Of a stretch of 64,000 nt of DNA, positions 26,313 to 35,341 are shown one piece after another. The notes under the pieces were generated by a model, which saw nothing but the letters and a program-made list of their open reading frames with translations, was not told where the DNA came from and did not search any database. Every line of letters starts with the position of its first letter. Position 1 is the first letter of the stretch. Origin of the DNA: JBQLZQ01 sp052168355 (GTDB lineage Bacteria; Pseudomonadota; Alphaproteobacteria; DSM-16000; Inquilinaceae). Location of the stretch: the NCBI GenBank assembly GCA_052168355.1, contig JBQLZQ010000022.1:1-64000 (forward strand). Direction: 5' to 3'. The translations under genes were made by a program, and so were the position numbers.

Positions 26313-27298
26313 CGGTCGGCCGGGATGAAGCCGGTTTTGCGGGTGAAGTTGTGCCGCGCCTCGATGGTCCGCACCGTGCCGCTTTTCGACCGCATGACAA
26401 TCGAATGGGTGATGGCGCCACGGGCAAACCGCCGCACGCCGCGCAGCATGGGTCCGGTCGTCACGCCCGTGGCGGCGAACATGACATCGCCCGAAGCCAT
26501 GTCGTTCATCGCGTAAACGCGATTGAGATCGGCCACGCCGTGCCGCCTGGCGCGGGCGATTTCGTCGTCATTGCGGAAGATCAGCCGTCCCTGCATCTGA
26601 CCGCCGATGCACCGCAGCGCGGCGGCCGCCAGAACCCCCTCGGGCGCCCCGCCGGACCCCATATAGATGTCGACGCCCGCCTCGGGCTGGGACGTGGCGA
26701 TGATGCCCGACACGTCGCCGTCGGAGATCAGCATGATGCGGGCGCCGGCCTCCCGCACCTTTGCGATCAGCTCGGCATGGCGCGGACGGTCGAGAATGCA
26801 GACAACGAGATCGGAGATCTCCGCCTGTTTGGCCAAGGCCAGGGATTTGAGGTTGTGCGCCGGCTCCGCGTCGATGTCGATCAGATCGTCGGGCAGCCCG
26901 GCGCCCACGGCGATCTTGTCCATATAGGTATCCGGCGCCTTGAGGAACCCGCCCTTGTTGGCCATGGCCACCACGGCCAGGGCGTTGGGACCGCCCTTGG
27001 CGGTGATCGTCGTGCCTTCCAGCGGGTCCAGGGCGATGTCGATCTCCGGCCCGTCGCCATTGCCCACCTTCTCGCCGATGAACAGCATCGGCGCCTCGTC
27101 GCGCTCGCCCTCGCCGATCACTACCTCACCGTTGATGGACAGGCTGTTGAGCGCGTCGCGCATGGCGTCGACCGCCGCCTGATCGGCCTGCCGTTCGTCG
27201 CCGCGGCCCATGAGAAGCGATGCCGAAAGTGCCGCCGCCTCCGTCACCCGAACCACTTCGAGGGCTAGGTTGCGGTCCATCACTTGGTCGTTCGCCAT
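26309..27298 (-). CDS. glpX: Class II fructose-1,6-bisphosphatase GlpX
   Basis: Gluconeogenic phosphatase of 329 residues hydrolysing fructose 1,6-bisphosphate. The lithium-sensitive phosphatase motif DPLEGTTITAKGG is near residue 88, with VVIGEGERDEAPML upstream and IYMGSGGAPEGVLAAAALRCIGGQMQGRL downstream as in class II enzymes. The start at 27298 has GGGGAAG 6 bases upstream. It lies 23 bases after hom and overlaps recJ by 4 bases. Confidence 0.95.
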   Translation of the reverse strand: MANDQVMDRNLALEVVRVTEAAALSASLLMGRGDERQADQAAVDAMRDALNSLSINGEVVIGEGERDEAPMLFIGEKVGNGDGPEIDIALDPLEGTTITAKGGPNALAVVAMANKGGFLKAPDTYMDKIAVGAGLPDDLIDIDAEPAHNLKSLALAKQAEISDLVVCILDRPRHAELIAKVREAGARIMLISDGDVSGIIATSQPEAGVDIYMGSGGAPEGVLAAAALRCIGGQMQGRLIFRNDDEIARARRHGVADLNRVYAMNDMASGDVMFAATGVTTGPMLRGVRRFARGAITHSIVMRSKSGTVRTIEARHNFTRKTGFIPADR

Positions 27299-27321
27299 CG
27301 GTCTTCCCCTGGGCTTGTGTA

Positions 27322-28620
27322 TCAATCGATCATGGTCTCAATGCGGATCATGTGCGGTGGTTCCAGAACCGCGTCCATCGCCGCGATTTTTGCCAGCGCC
27401 TGACGCATTCCGGCCTCGCCGGTTTCGTGGGTGGTGAACACCACCGGCACGGCATCCACCGGATGCCGCCCATGCTGCAGGAAGCTTTCCACCGACACCT
27501 CGTAATCGCGCATATGGGCCGTCAGATCGGCGATGACGCCGGGCCGGTCGGCGACCATGAGGCGTATATAGTAGGCGCCGACACGCCCTTCCATCGGAAC
27601 GACCGGCGGCCGGGCCAGGGACCCGGCGGGGACCCCATAGGCCGGCATGGCCGCGCCGCGCGCGATATCGACGATGTCCGCGACCACCGCCGACGCCGTG
27701 GGTTTGGCGCCGGCGCCGCGGCCGACCATCATCACCGGCCCGGCGAAGTCGCCCTGCGCGATAACCGCGTTGAACACGCCCTCCACGGCGGCGATCTGAC
27801 CGTCGGCCGGCACCAGGCAGGGATGCACCCTAAGCGCGATCCCGGTTTCCTCCCGACGGGTCAGGCCCAGAAGCTTGATCCGGTAGCCCAGTTCCTCGGC
27901 AAACCGTATGTCCAGGGCGGTAACCGACCGTATGCCCTCGACATGGATGTCCGAGAAGGAGACCTCGACGTTGAAGGCCAGCCCGGCCAGGACCGCCAGC
28001 TTATGGGCGGCGTCGACGCCATCGATATCGAAGCTGGGATCGGCCTCGGCATAGCCGTGGGCCTGGGCCTCGTTCAGGACCGCGCCGAAGTCGCGACCAC
28101 TGTGGCGCATCTCGCTCAGGATATAGTTGCAGGTGCCGTTGAGGATCCCGAACAGCCCGTCGATCCGGTTGGCGGACAATCCCTCACGCAGGCCCTTGAG
28201 AATGGGAATGCCGCCGGCCACCGCCGCCTCACAGGCCAGGGCCACGCCCGCCGCCTCGGCCCGGCGGGCCAGGCCCGAGCCGTGCTCGGCCATCAGCGCC
28301 TTGTTGGCGGTCACCACATGCTTGCCGTGGTCGATGGCCGCCTCGCACAGCTCCTTGGCCACACCGTCGGCCCCGCCGATCAGTTCGACCACCAGATCGA
28401 CCGCGGGATCGGCGGCCAGATCCACCGCCGACTCATGCCAGCGCAGGTCGGACAGATCGACCCCCCGATCCCGCGTCCGGTCCCGCGCGGCGACGGCGGT
28501 GACCGCAATCGGCCGCCCGCCCCGCCGTTCCAAAAGGTCGGCGTGGGCGCGATGGAGGTTGAGGACGCCGGTCCCCACCGTCCCCAGCCCGGCAATACCG
28601 ATGTTCAAAGGTGCGTTCAT
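27322..28620 (-). CDS. hom: Homoserine dehydrogenase
   Basis: Enzyme of 432 residues reducing aspartate semialdehyde to homoserine for threonine and methionine synthesis. The NAD(P)-binding GIAGLGTVGTGV is at residues 8-19, the catalytic ANKALMAEHG and GTCNYILSEM blocks follow, and a C-terminal ACT domain (RLMVADRPGVIADLTAHMRDYEVSVESF) probably mediates threonine feedback. Length is typical. It sits between the aminotransferase gene (13 bases upstream) and glpX. Its product feeds the O-acetylhomoserine route used by the metY gene elsewhere in this window. Confidence 0.95.
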   Translation of the reverse strand: MNAPLNIGIAGLGTVGTGVLNLHRAHADLLERRGGRPIAVTAVAARDRTRDRGVDLSDLRWHESAVDLAADPAVDLVVELIGGADGVAKELCEAAIDHGKHVVTANKALMAEHGSGLARRAEAAGVALACEAAVAGGIPILKGLREGLSANRIDGLFGILNGTCNYILSEMRHSGRDFGAVLNEAQAHGYAEADPSFDIDGVDAAHKLAVLAGLAFNVEVSFSDIHVEGIRSVTALDIRFAEELGYRIKLLGLTRREETGIALRVHPCLVPADGQIAAVEGVFNAVIAQGDFAGPVMMVGRGAGAKPTASAVVADIVDIARGAAMPAYGVPAGSLARPPVVPMEGRVGAYYIRLMVADRPGVIADLTAHMRDYEVSVESFLQHGRHPVDAVPVVFTTHETGEAGMRQALAKIAAMDAVLEPPHMIRIETMID

Positions 28621-28633
28621 CAACAGGGAGCCC

Positions 28634-29851
28634 TCATGAATGAGCGGCCCTCGGTACCTGGGCGCCGCTATCGCCCTTGGCCAGGAACGCCTTGATCGAA
28701 CGGGCGGCTTGCCGGATGCGTTGGCGGTTCTCGACCAGCGCGATGCGAACGTGATCGTCGCCATATTCGCCGAAGCCCACCCCCGGTGCCACCGCCACGT
28801 TGGCGTGCTGCAGCAACAGCTTGGAGAATTCCAAGGATCCCAGATGGGCAAAGGCCGGCGGGATCGGCGCCCAGGCGAACATGCTGGCGGCCGGGCTGGG
28901 CACCGCCCACCCGGCGGCCTGCAGCCCTTCGATCAGGGTGTCGCGGCGCGCGCGGTAAAGGGCCCGCACCTCGTCGACGCAATCCTGGGGCCCGTTCAGC
29001 GCCGCCGTGGCGGCAACCTGGATCGGCGTGAAGGCGCCGTAATCGAGATAGGATTTGACCCGCCCCAGGGCGCCGATCAGCTTTGCGTTGCCGGACGCGA
29101 ACCCGATCCGCCAGCCGGGCATGGAATAGGTCTTGCTGAGCGACGTGAACTCCACCGCGATCTCCCGCGCCTCGGGGATCTGCAGGATGGAGGGCGGCGG
29201 CTCCCCCTCGAAATAGATCTCGGCATAGGCGATGTCCGACAGGATCCAGATGCCGTGCCGGCGGCAGAACTCAACGATCGGCCGGTAGAAATCGAGATCG
29301 ACCATTTGGGCGGTCGGGTTGGACGGGTAATTCAGCACCAGGGCGGTCGGCTTGGGCACGCTGTGGCGGACCGACCGTTCCAACTGCTCCATGACGTCCT
29401 GTCCCTGTCCCACCGGCAGGCTGCGGATGGACGCGCCGGCGATGATGAACCCGAACATGTGGATCGGGTAGCTGGGGTTTGGCACCAGGATGACGTCGCC
29501 CGGGCTGGTGATGGCCTGGGCCAGGTTGGCCAGCCCCTCCTTCGAGCCGATGGTGGTGATGATCTCGGTTTCCGGGTCCAGCGCGACACCGAACCGCCGG
29601 TCGTAATAGCCGGCCAGGGCCCGCCGCAGGCCGGGGATGCCGCGGGAATTGGAATAGCGATGGGTGCGCGGGTTCTGGACCGCCTCGATCAGCTTGTCGA
29701 CGATATGGCGCGGCGTGCCCTGGTCGGGATTGCCCATGCCCAGGTCGATGATGTCCTCGCCCGCTGCCCGGGCCCGCGCCTTCATCGCGTTGACCTCGGC
29801 GAAGACATAGGGCGGCAAGCGCTTGACCCGATGAAACTCCTGCTCGATCAC
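28634..29851 (-). CDS. Class I/II PLP-dependent aminotransferase (AlaC/DapL-like)
   Basis: Fold-type I aminotransferase of 405 residues. PLP-binding elements are LVLNYPSNPTAQMVDLDFY (Asn and Pro of the NPT motif), SDIAYAEIYF and the Schiff-base Lys240 in SLSKTYSMPGWRIGF. Alphaproteobacterial relatives upstream of hom are annotated as alanine or LL-diaminopimelate-type aminotransferases; the true substrate is not fixed by sequence. I place the start at the GTG at 29851 because the reading V-I-E-Q-E-F-H-R-V-K-R-L-P-P-Y-V-F matches the family N terminus. Upstream frame sequence belongs to the lipoprotein gene. Confidence 0.88.
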   Translation of the reverse strand: MIEQEFHRVKRLPPYVFAEVNAMKARARAAGEDIIDLGMGNPDQGTPRHIVDKLIEAVQNPRTHRYSNSRGIPGLRRALAGYYDRRFGVALDPETEIITTIGSKEGLANLAQAITSPGDVILVPNPSYPIHMFGFIIAGASIRSLPVGQGQDVMEQLERSVRHSVPKPTALVLNYPSNPTAQMVDLDFYRPIVEFCRRHGIWILSDIAYAEIYFEGEPPPSILQIPEAREIAVEFTSLSKTYSMPGWRIGFASGNAKLIGALGRVKSYLDYGAFTPIQVAATAALNGPQDCVDEVRALYRARRDTLIEGLQAAGWAVPSPAASMFAWAPIPPAFAHLGSLEFSKLLLQHANVAVAPGVGFGEYGDDHVRIALVENRQRIRQAARSIKAFLAKGDSGAQVPRAAHS

Positions 29852-29864
29852 GTGCTCCGCCCTC

Positions 29865-30392
29865 TCACTGGGGAGCGCCGGCCGGAGGCACGCGATCGGC
29901 CTCCAGCTCCCGGCGCAGCCGGTCCCGTTCCTCGGCGGTTGGGACATCGACGGGCCGGGGCGGTACATCGGCCAGGTTCGGGTATCCGGGGTTGGTGGGC
30001 GGCAGCGGCAGGACGCTGATGGCGCTTTCCGGCGGCGCCGTGTCCGGGTCAGAGGTGTCGACGCTGGCCTGAGCCATCTGGATCTCCGCGATTCTCCCCG
30101 CGGCCGGCAGGGAGGCGGAGTCGGGGCCGGAGGTGTCTTCGATAACCGTCGGCGGCGGCACGGCCGGAACGACGGGACCGGTGGTATCGCCGGCCGGGGC
30201 CTGCGGCTCCTGAACGGGGGCCGGCCGGGCGATCCGCGGTTCGATGTCCCCGACATAGGGGGTTCCGTCAAACACCCCGCCCCGCGACGAACAGGCGGCC
30301 GCCACCGCCAGCAGGGACACGGTCAGGGCACGGGCTCCTCGTGTCCGCCGCACTGGATGCGGCGTTGATCGATCTCTTCCATCAATCGCCAT
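29865..30392 (-). CDS. Putative proline-rich lipoprotein
   Basis: Protein of 175 residues with a cationic N terminus and a lipoprotein signal ending VSLLAVAAAC, giving lipidation at Cys34. The mature part is low-complexity, rich in Pro, Ala and acidic residues (APVQEPQAPAGDTTGP), without a recognisable fold and probably disordered in the periplasm. The signal region is long (33 residues) because of an arginine-rich start. The start at 30392 has AGGG about 10 bases upstream. It heads the operon, 13 bases before the aminotransferase, and is divergent from phaC. Confidence 0.7.
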   Translation of the reverse strand: MAIDGRDRSTPHPVRRTRGARALTVSLLAVAAACSSRGGVFDGTPYVGDIEPRIARPAPVQEPQAPAGDTTGPVVPAVPPPTVIEDTSGPDSASLPAAGRIAEIQMAQASVDTSDPDTAPPESAISVLPLPPTNPGYPNLADVPPRPVDVPTAEERDRLRRELEADRVPPAGAPQ

Positions 30393-30574
30393 GACGTTCA
30401 ACCCTCGTTCCTCGGACCATCCCGCGCCGACGGGCGGTTTTGGTAAATTCGGGCGGATCGTGTATGAAAAGGCTTTGATCATCAAGGATGATCGCGGCAA
30501 TTCTCAGGGACGGCGCCAACCGCCGACCTGATGCGACCGGTGGCGCGATTGCCGGCAACGGGGAAAGCAGTGTT

Positions 30575-32395
30575 ATGCCCGATCAAAAGGCGCCCAAAGA
30601 CAATCTTAAAGAGGGAGTGGACGTGGCGATACCCGATCCGACGATGATGGGCGAGGCCATGGCCGATATCGCCCAGCGCAGCCAACGCCTGGTTGGCGAT
30701 TTCCTGGAGCGTCAGAGCAAGGCCACCGCGGCCCCGGTCGCCTTCGATCCGCTCAACCTGGGTGCCGCTTTTTTCGAGATGACCACCCGGATGATGGCCG
30801 ACCCGGCCAAGCTGGTCGAGGCGCAGATGGCCCTGTGGACCGACTACGTGACTCTGTGGCAGCAGACCGCGCAGCGGATGATGGGCGGTGAAGCCGAGCC
30901 GGTGATCGCGCCGGAAAAGGGCGACCGGCGGTTTCGCGACTCGGCCTGGAACGAACATTCCGTCTTCAACTTCATCAAGCAGTCCTATCTGCTTCAGGCG
31001 CGCTGGATTCAGTCCACCGTTAAGGATGTCGAAGGGCTGGACGACAAGACCGCCAAGAAGGTGGACTTCTACACGCGGCAGTTCGTCGATGCCATGGCGC
31101 CCAGCAATTTCGTGATGACCAACCCCGAGGTGCTGCGCACCACGCTGGAAACGGGCGGCGAAAACCTGATCGACGGCTTGCAGAACATGCTCGACGATCT
31201 GGAACGGGGCCAGGGGAACCTGTCCATCCGCATGACCGACCTGGACGCCTTCAAGCTGGGCCAGAACATCGCGGTGACGCCGGGCAAGGTGGTCTACCAG
31301 AACGACCTGATGCAGTTGATCCAGTACGCGCCCACCACCGACGAGGTGGCGCGCCGGCCGCTGCTGATCATTCCGCCCTGGATCAACAAGTACTACATCC
31401 TGGATCTGCGCCCCGACAACAGCTTCATCCGCTGGGCCGTGGACCAGGGCCTGACCGTCTTCGTCATCTCATGGGTCAACCCCGACGAAGCCCTGGCCGC
31501 CCGATCTTTCGAGGATTACATGGACCTGGGACCGCTGGCCGCGCTGGACGCCATTGAACGGGCCACCGGCGAGAAAGAGGCCAACGTCATCGGCTATTGC
31601 CTGGGCGGCACGCTGCTGGCCAGCACGCTTGCCTACATGAAGGCGTCGAACGACACGCGGATCAAAAGCGCCACCTACTTCACCACCATGGTCGATTTCG
31701 CCGACGCCGGAGAGCTGTCGGTGTTCATCGACGAGGAACAACTGGCCGCTCTCGAGGCCAAGATGAACGAGCGCGGCTACCTCGAGGGGTCGGAAATGGC
31801 GACCACCTTCAACATGCTGCGGGCCAACGATCTGATCTGGTCCTTTGTCGTCAACAACTACCTGTTGGGCAAGGATCCGTTCCCCTTCGATCTGCTGTAC
31901 TGGAACAGCGACTCGACGCGCATGCCGGCGGCCATGCACAGCTTCTACCTGCGCTCGATGTATCAGGAGAACAAGCTGGTGGAGCCCGGCGGTATCACGT
32001 TGAAGGGAGTCCCCATCGACCTGACCACGGTCGAGACGCCCACTTTCATCCTGTCGACACGGGAAGACCATATCGCGCCCTGGACGTCGACCTACGCCGC
32101 CACCCAGCTCTACAAGGGGCCGGTGCGGTTCTGCCTGAGCGCCTCGGGCCATATCGCCGGCGTGGTCAATCCGCCCTCGGCCGAGAAATACTGCTATTGG
32201 ACCAACACCAAGACCCCGTCGGATCCCGAAGCGTGGCTGCGGGGCGCCAAGAAGCATGACGGATCGTGGTGGCCGGAATGGCAGCGCTGGGTCGCCCGCC
32301 ACGGCGGCGGCAAGGTTCCCGCCCGCACGCCCGGCGACGGCAAGCTGAAACCGATGGAGGACGCGCCCGGCAGCTATGTCGCGGTGCGGGCCTGA
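30575..32395 (+). CDS. phaC: Class I poly(R)-hydroxyalkanoic acid synthase
   Basis: PHA synthase of 606 residues, which polymerises (R)-3-hydroxyacyl-CoA on storage granules. The lipase-like box GYCLGG places the catalytic Cys at 342. Asp498 (STREDHIAPW) and His526 (SASGHIAGV) complete the triad. The N-terminal third has the class I conserved segment around DRRFRDSAWNEHSVFNFIKQSYLL. Length fits class I and no phaE or phaR partner is adjacent. The start at 30575 follows a GGGGAAAG site; an upstream in-frame ATG at 30488 lacks support. No phaA, phaB or phasin gene is nearby. Confidence 0.95.
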   Translation: MPDQKAPKDNLKEGVDVAIPDPTMMGEAMADIAQRSQRLVGDFLERQSKATAAPVAFDPLNLGAAFFEMTTRMMADPAKLVEAQMALWTDYVTLWQQTAQRMMGGEAEPVIAPEKGDRRFRDSAWNEHSVFNFIKQSYLLQARWIQSTVKDVEGLDDKTAKKVDFYTRQFVDAMAPSNFVMTNPEVLRTTLETGGENLIDGLQNMLDDLERGQGNLSIRMTDLDAFKLGQNIAVTPGKVVYQNDLMQLIQYAPTTDEVARRPLLIIPPWINKYYILDLRPDNSFIRWAVDQGLTVFVISWVNPDEALAARSFEDYMDLGPLAALDAIERATGEKEANVIGYCLGGTLLASTLAYMKASNDTRIKSATYFTTMVDFADAGELSVFIDEEQLAALEAKMNERGYLEGSEMATTFNMLRANDLIWSFVVNNYLLGKDPFPFDLLYWNSDSTRMPAAMHSFYLRSMYQENKLVEPGGITLKGVPIDLTTVETPTFILSTREDHIAPWTSTYAATQLYKGPVRFCLSASGHIAGVVNPPSAEKYCYWTNTKTPSDPEAWLRGAKKHDGSWWPEWQRWVARHGGGKVPARTPGDGKLKPMEDAPGSYVAVRA

Positions 32396-32401
32396 CCGGT
32401 C

Positions 32402-32644
32402 TCAGCCGCTCCCGACGGGTCCGAGCACCACGCGCCGGCCGTTGAACGAACGGGCCGGGCCGATGCCGTCGTTCGGGGCGATAGAGGCCGACCGACAGGA
32501 CCGGCCCCGGCCCAGTGCGGCGACCCCATGGGCGTCGCGGGCCCACAGCCCCGCCGGACGTTCGGCAATTTCGTTGGTCACGGCGGGAACGTTCAGAATC
32601 AGACATGCGATGGTGAAAAGCGCGATGGAGCGTCGTGGTCGCAT
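32402..32644 (-). CDS. Small secreted protein of unknown function
   Basis: Protein of 80 residues. An N-terminal signal sequence (RRSIALFTIACLILNVPAV, about 22 residues) is followed by a glycine- and arginine-rich mature part with one cysteine (Cys50). A very strong ribosome site GGGAGGGAGAG sits immediately before the ATG at 32644. A near-consensus CRP-type box lies 56 bases upstream of the start in an AT-rich promoter region. The codon use and the signals argue that it is expressed. It converges on phaC with 6 bases between stops. I do not recognise the family. Confidence 0.6.
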   Translation of the reverse strand: MRPRRSIALFTIACLILNVPAVTNEIAERPAGLWARDAHGVAALGRGRSCRSASIAPNDGIGPARSFNGRRVVLGPVGSG

Positions 32645-32699
32645 CTCTCCCTCCCGAGTGCAGGAAGGCGGCATTCTAATACATAAATATTTAGATAAA

Positions 32700-32715
32700 T
32701 GTGATGCACATCACT
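32700..32715. promoter_or_regulatory. CRP/FNR-type operator TGTGA-N6-TCACT
   Basis: TGTGATGCACATCACT matches the CRP consensus TGTGA-N6-TCACA at 9 of 10 defined positions and contains the dyad GTGATG-CA-CATCAC. It lies in an AT-rich region 56 bases upstream of the small secreted protein (minus strand) and about 125 bases beyond the sigma gene stop. A CRP-like regulator (cAMP or otherwise) is the likely binder (inference). Confidence 0.55.
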
Positions 32716-32839
32716 GTTCGGAAGACTTTGGAGCGCGATGACATGAAGCCGAGTCGCTCTCACGTCTGAATCGCACTCCGGAGCATTGGGAAAGATGGCG
32801 TTCCGATTTGAAGTCGACTCGACCTCGAATCATCGCGAT

Positions 32840-33673
32840 CTAAACCTGCCCGCAGTCGCTGATGGGCTCGGTGGATCCCAGCTCCGCCTCTTCGATTTCC
32901 TTGGTGCGCCGCCAGAACACGTCATGCAGGGCGCGGGTGCGGCCGCAGACCGGGTCGGCGGACCGGACGATGGCCATCCGCTGGGCCAGCCCATCGATAT
33001 CGGGCAGCGGGGCGGGCGCGCCGCCGGCCATGGCAGCGACATCGCTGAGCCCCTTGCACTGGTGGCAGATCCCCTGCTTGTTGACCAGGGCGCAAAGCCC
33101 CTCGTACCGATCCTCCATCGCCTTGCGCGCCGCCGCCAGGCGATGGCGCAGCACCGCCTCCGACGTTCCGAGCACGTTGGACGCCTCGCGGTTGGACAAG
33201 TCCAGCACGTCGCGCAGCACCAGGGCCGCTTGTTCGTCGGGCGGCAGCGACCGGCCCACGCAGGTAAAGCAATAAGCGACATGCTCGCGCACCTCGAAGG
33301 AGAAGTCCGGCGCCCCGAACGCCCCCATCACCTCGCCGCTCAACTCCTCGGACTCGGCGCACAGATTGGCATAGGCCACCTGCGCCTCACGGCGCCAGCG
33401 CTTGGCCGCGCGCAGATGGTCGATGGCCAGGCGCACGGCGATGCCGGTGATCCAGGTCGAGAAGGTCGAGGCGCGGCGAAAGCCCCCGATGCCGCGCCAG
33501 GCCTTCAGCAGCGCCTGCTGGACGATGTCTTCGGTATCCTCCGGATGCCCGATCAGGCGGATCACCACCCCCCGCATCCGCGGCAGGGCGGCCCGGACCA
33601 GGGCGTCGAACGCCGGTTCGACGCCCCGTTGCGCCTGCTCCACCAGACGCGCCTCGTCGTCCGTCACGGTCAT
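32840..33673 (-). CDS. ECF-type sigma factor with cysteine-rich C-terminal extension
   Basis: Sigma-70 family protein of 277 residues. Region 2 spans about residues 20-90 (DTEDIVQQALLKAWRGIGGF, FSTWITGIAVRLAIDHLR) and region 4 about 135-185 (LPPDEQAALVLRDVLDLSNREASNVLGTSEAVLRHRL). Beyond it is an unusual extension of about 90 residues with C-H-Q-C at 203-206 and further cysteines at 194, 243 and 274; Cys135 and Cys138 lie just ahead of region 4. These may bind zinc or sense redox state (inference). No anti-sigma gene is adjacent. The ATG overlaps the stop of a GST-family gene (ATGA), so the two are co-translated. Confidence 0.85.
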   Translation of the reverse strand: MTVTDDEARLVEQAQRGVEPAFDALVRAALPRMRGVVIRLIGHPEDTEDIVQQALLKAWRGIGGFRRASTFSTWITGIAVRLAIDHLRAAKRWRREAQVAYANLCAESEELSGEVMGAFGAPDFSFEVREHVAYCFTCVGRSLPPDEQAALVLRDVLDLSNREASNVLGTSEAVLRHRLAAARKAMEDRYEGLCALVNKQGICHQCKGLSDVAAMAGGAPAPLPDIDGLAQRMAIVRSADPVCGRTRALHDVFWRRTKEIEEAELGSTEPISDCGQV

Positions 33674-34254
33674 GGGGATGCCGTTTCCCTGAAGCTGTCG
33701 CGATCCTGCATCCGATCGTGCCAGCCGGCAAGTTTGGGCCGCTTGTCGAACGGCTTCGCACCGGTCTCCAGCCCAGCATAGTAGGCGACGACGGGCGCGG
33801 CAAAGAGGTCGGCCAGCGTCGGCGCGCGATCCGGGTTCAGACCGCCGTCGCCGGCCAGGGTCTCGAGACAGTCCAGAACGCGGGCCACCGAAGCCGGATC
33901 CGCCCCCGCCGGACCGGCCTCGCCCAAGGTGGCCGTCACCAGCGCCGGGTAGCCGTAGTGCAGGACGACCGAGACCGCCTGCCACATGCGGGCCCGGTCC
34001 AGCGCCGTGTCCGGCTGCAGCGCCGGTCCCGGAAACGCGCCGTCGATATAGGCGGTGATGGCCATGGTCTCATAGAGGCGCACATCCCCGTGGCGCATCG
34101 CCGGCATCTTGGCGAACGGATGCAGGGCGATGTGCTCCGGCTGGCCAAAGGCCAACGGCACAAGGGTATGGGCGACCCCCTTCTCATGGGCCGCCATCCG
34201 GGCGGTGCGGACAAAGGTGCTCTGGGCGAAGCCGTGGATTTCGATGTCGGACAT
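33670..34254 (-). CDS. Glutathione S-transferase family protein
   Basis: GST-fold protein of 194 residues. The N-terminal thioredoxin-like domain (IHGFAQSTFVRTARMAAHEKGV, then HPFAKMPAMRHGDVRLYETMAI with the cis-Pro and Glu-Thr glutathione contacts) is followed by the helical C-terminal domain (LNPDRAPTLADLFAAPVVAYY). It is probably a cytoplasmic glutathione-dependent detoxification or thiol-transfer enzyme. It overlaps the downstream sigma factor gene by 4 bases, an unusual pairing suggesting the sigma factor answers thiol or electrophile stress (inference). Confidence 0.88.
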   Translation of the reverse strand: MSDIEIHGFAQSTFVRTARMAAHEKGVAHTLVPLAFGQPEHIALHPFAKMPAMRHGDVRLYETMAITAYIDGAFPGPALQPDTALDRARMWQAVSVVLHYGYPALVTATLGEAGPAGADPASVARVLDCLETLAGDGGLNPDRAPTLADLFAAPVVAYYAGLETGAKPFDKRPKLAGWHDRMQDRDSFRETASP

Positions 34255-34376
34255 GGCGTTGCCTTTCCCGTGGTTGCTATACTCCTTAGACGCTCCGGAT
34301 CCTAAAAACCGACAACCCATTGAAAAAAAACGCTTGCGAGGCCCGGCCAGGCCTCGCGCCGCCGACCGCACCGACG

Positions 34377-34832
34377 ATGATCCTCCGTCCCGCCCGACCG
34401 ACCGAACTCGATGCGCTGAGCGACCTCTGCCTGCGTTCCAAGGCGGTGTGGGGGTACGACGCGGCATTCCTGGACGCCTGCCGGGCCGAACTGTCGCTGA
34501 CCGCCGACGACCTGGCCGATACGCTGGTCCAGGTGGCGGAGGTCGAGGGCACGGTGACCGGCGTCGCGCAGGTGGCGATCCGCGACGACATGGCCGATCT
34601 GGAAAAGCTCTTCGTCGATCCGGCGGTCCTGCGCGCCGGTACCGGCCGGGCCCTGTTCGCCTGGGTCGTGGACGCGGCCCGCGCCGCCGGCGCCCGCACC
34701 CTGACCATCGAGGCCGATCCGGACGCAGCCCCTTTCTACCGCCGCATGGGCGCCCGCGACGCCGGCCAGGCGCCGTCCGCGTCCATTCCGGGCCGGATGC
34801 TACCGCGATTGGAATTGGATGTGGCGGAGTAA
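34377..34832 (+). CDS. GNAT family N-acetyltransferase
   Basis: Acetyltransferase of 151 residues. The GNAT fold is readable: N-terminal ILRPARPTELDALSDLCLRSKAVWG, the central strands VAEVEGTVTGVAQVAI and DLEKLFVDPAVL, the acetyl-CoA loop RAGTGRALFAWV and a C-terminal LTIEADPDAAPFYRRMGA. The substrate is unknown. The start at 34377 fits the family N terminus, but no strong ribosome site is visible; a TTG at 34320 is an alternative. Its stop is 3 bases from the convergent HNH gene, which has very different base composition. Confidence 0.85.
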   Translation: MILRPARPTELDALSDLCLRSKAVWGYDAAFLDACRAELSLTADDLADTLVQVAEVEGTVTGVAQVAIRDDMADLEKLFVDPAVLRAGTGRALFAWVVDAARAAGARTLTIEADPDAAPFYRRMGARDAGQAPSASIPGRMLPRLELDVAE

Positions 34833-34835
34833 TTC

Positions 34836-35126
34836 TTACCTAGGAAAAATGGATCCTATTCCGCGATGTGAAGCATTATGACGCCAATGCAATGGTCGCA
34901 AGTTATGAAGATCATCACTGCCACCGCGTTCACGCGGAATAATATGATCGAATTCCCACCCGTATTGGGATGACCGTGAACCGTATTGAGAGTATCTTAT
35001 TACGTTTTCATAATCATCGATCCGATATTCTCTTGGATCAAACCCAGGATATGGTCTTGCTTTATTCCAAACTGATAACTTTCTTGGCTCGTGGAACGAC
35101 GTACTTATGGCATGCAGTAGTGACAT
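34836..35126 (-). CDS. HNH endonuclease-like protein
   Basis: Small protein of 96 residues whose second half is a full HNH motif: EFDHIIPRERGG (Asp60, His61), then LHNLRPLHWRHNASH (Asn75, His83, Asn84). No zinc ribbon or DNA-binding domain is attached, so the protein may be a minimal nicking or restriction-type nuclease. The gene and its surroundings (34.84-35.27 kb) are clearly AT-richer than the genome, a sign of transfer. A GAGGA element lies about 9 bases before the ATG at 35126. It neighbours a toxin-antitoxin module, consistent with a small acquired defence or selfish patch. Confidence 0.75.
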   Translation of the reverse strand: MSLLHAISTSFHEPRKLSVWNKARPYPGFDPREYRIDDYENVIRYSQYGSRSSQYGWEFDHIIPRERGGSDDLHNLRPLHWRHNASHRGIGSIFPR

Positions 35127-35341
35127 CGGATTCAGTCCTCGGACAGATTGGAATGCGAAGGACGATGTTCTTGATTTGTATCAGAATTGAATTCGCATCG
35201 CAACAAGATCCGGTGGCCTGAATGTCGATTTCCACCTAAATGTGGGATTTGATTTGCCCACACCTCACAAGTGCGGATCGATACTCCGCCGCCAGCCGCG
35301 CCTATATCTGCACCATGGCACGTTCGCTTGCATCCGATTCA

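Noticed and set aside
28640..30019. A 459-codon open frame on the plus strand opposite the aminotransferase and lipoprotein genes
   Set aside because: Composition is typical of antisense frames in high-GC DNA, and the minus strand encodes a recognisable PLP enzyme across most of it.
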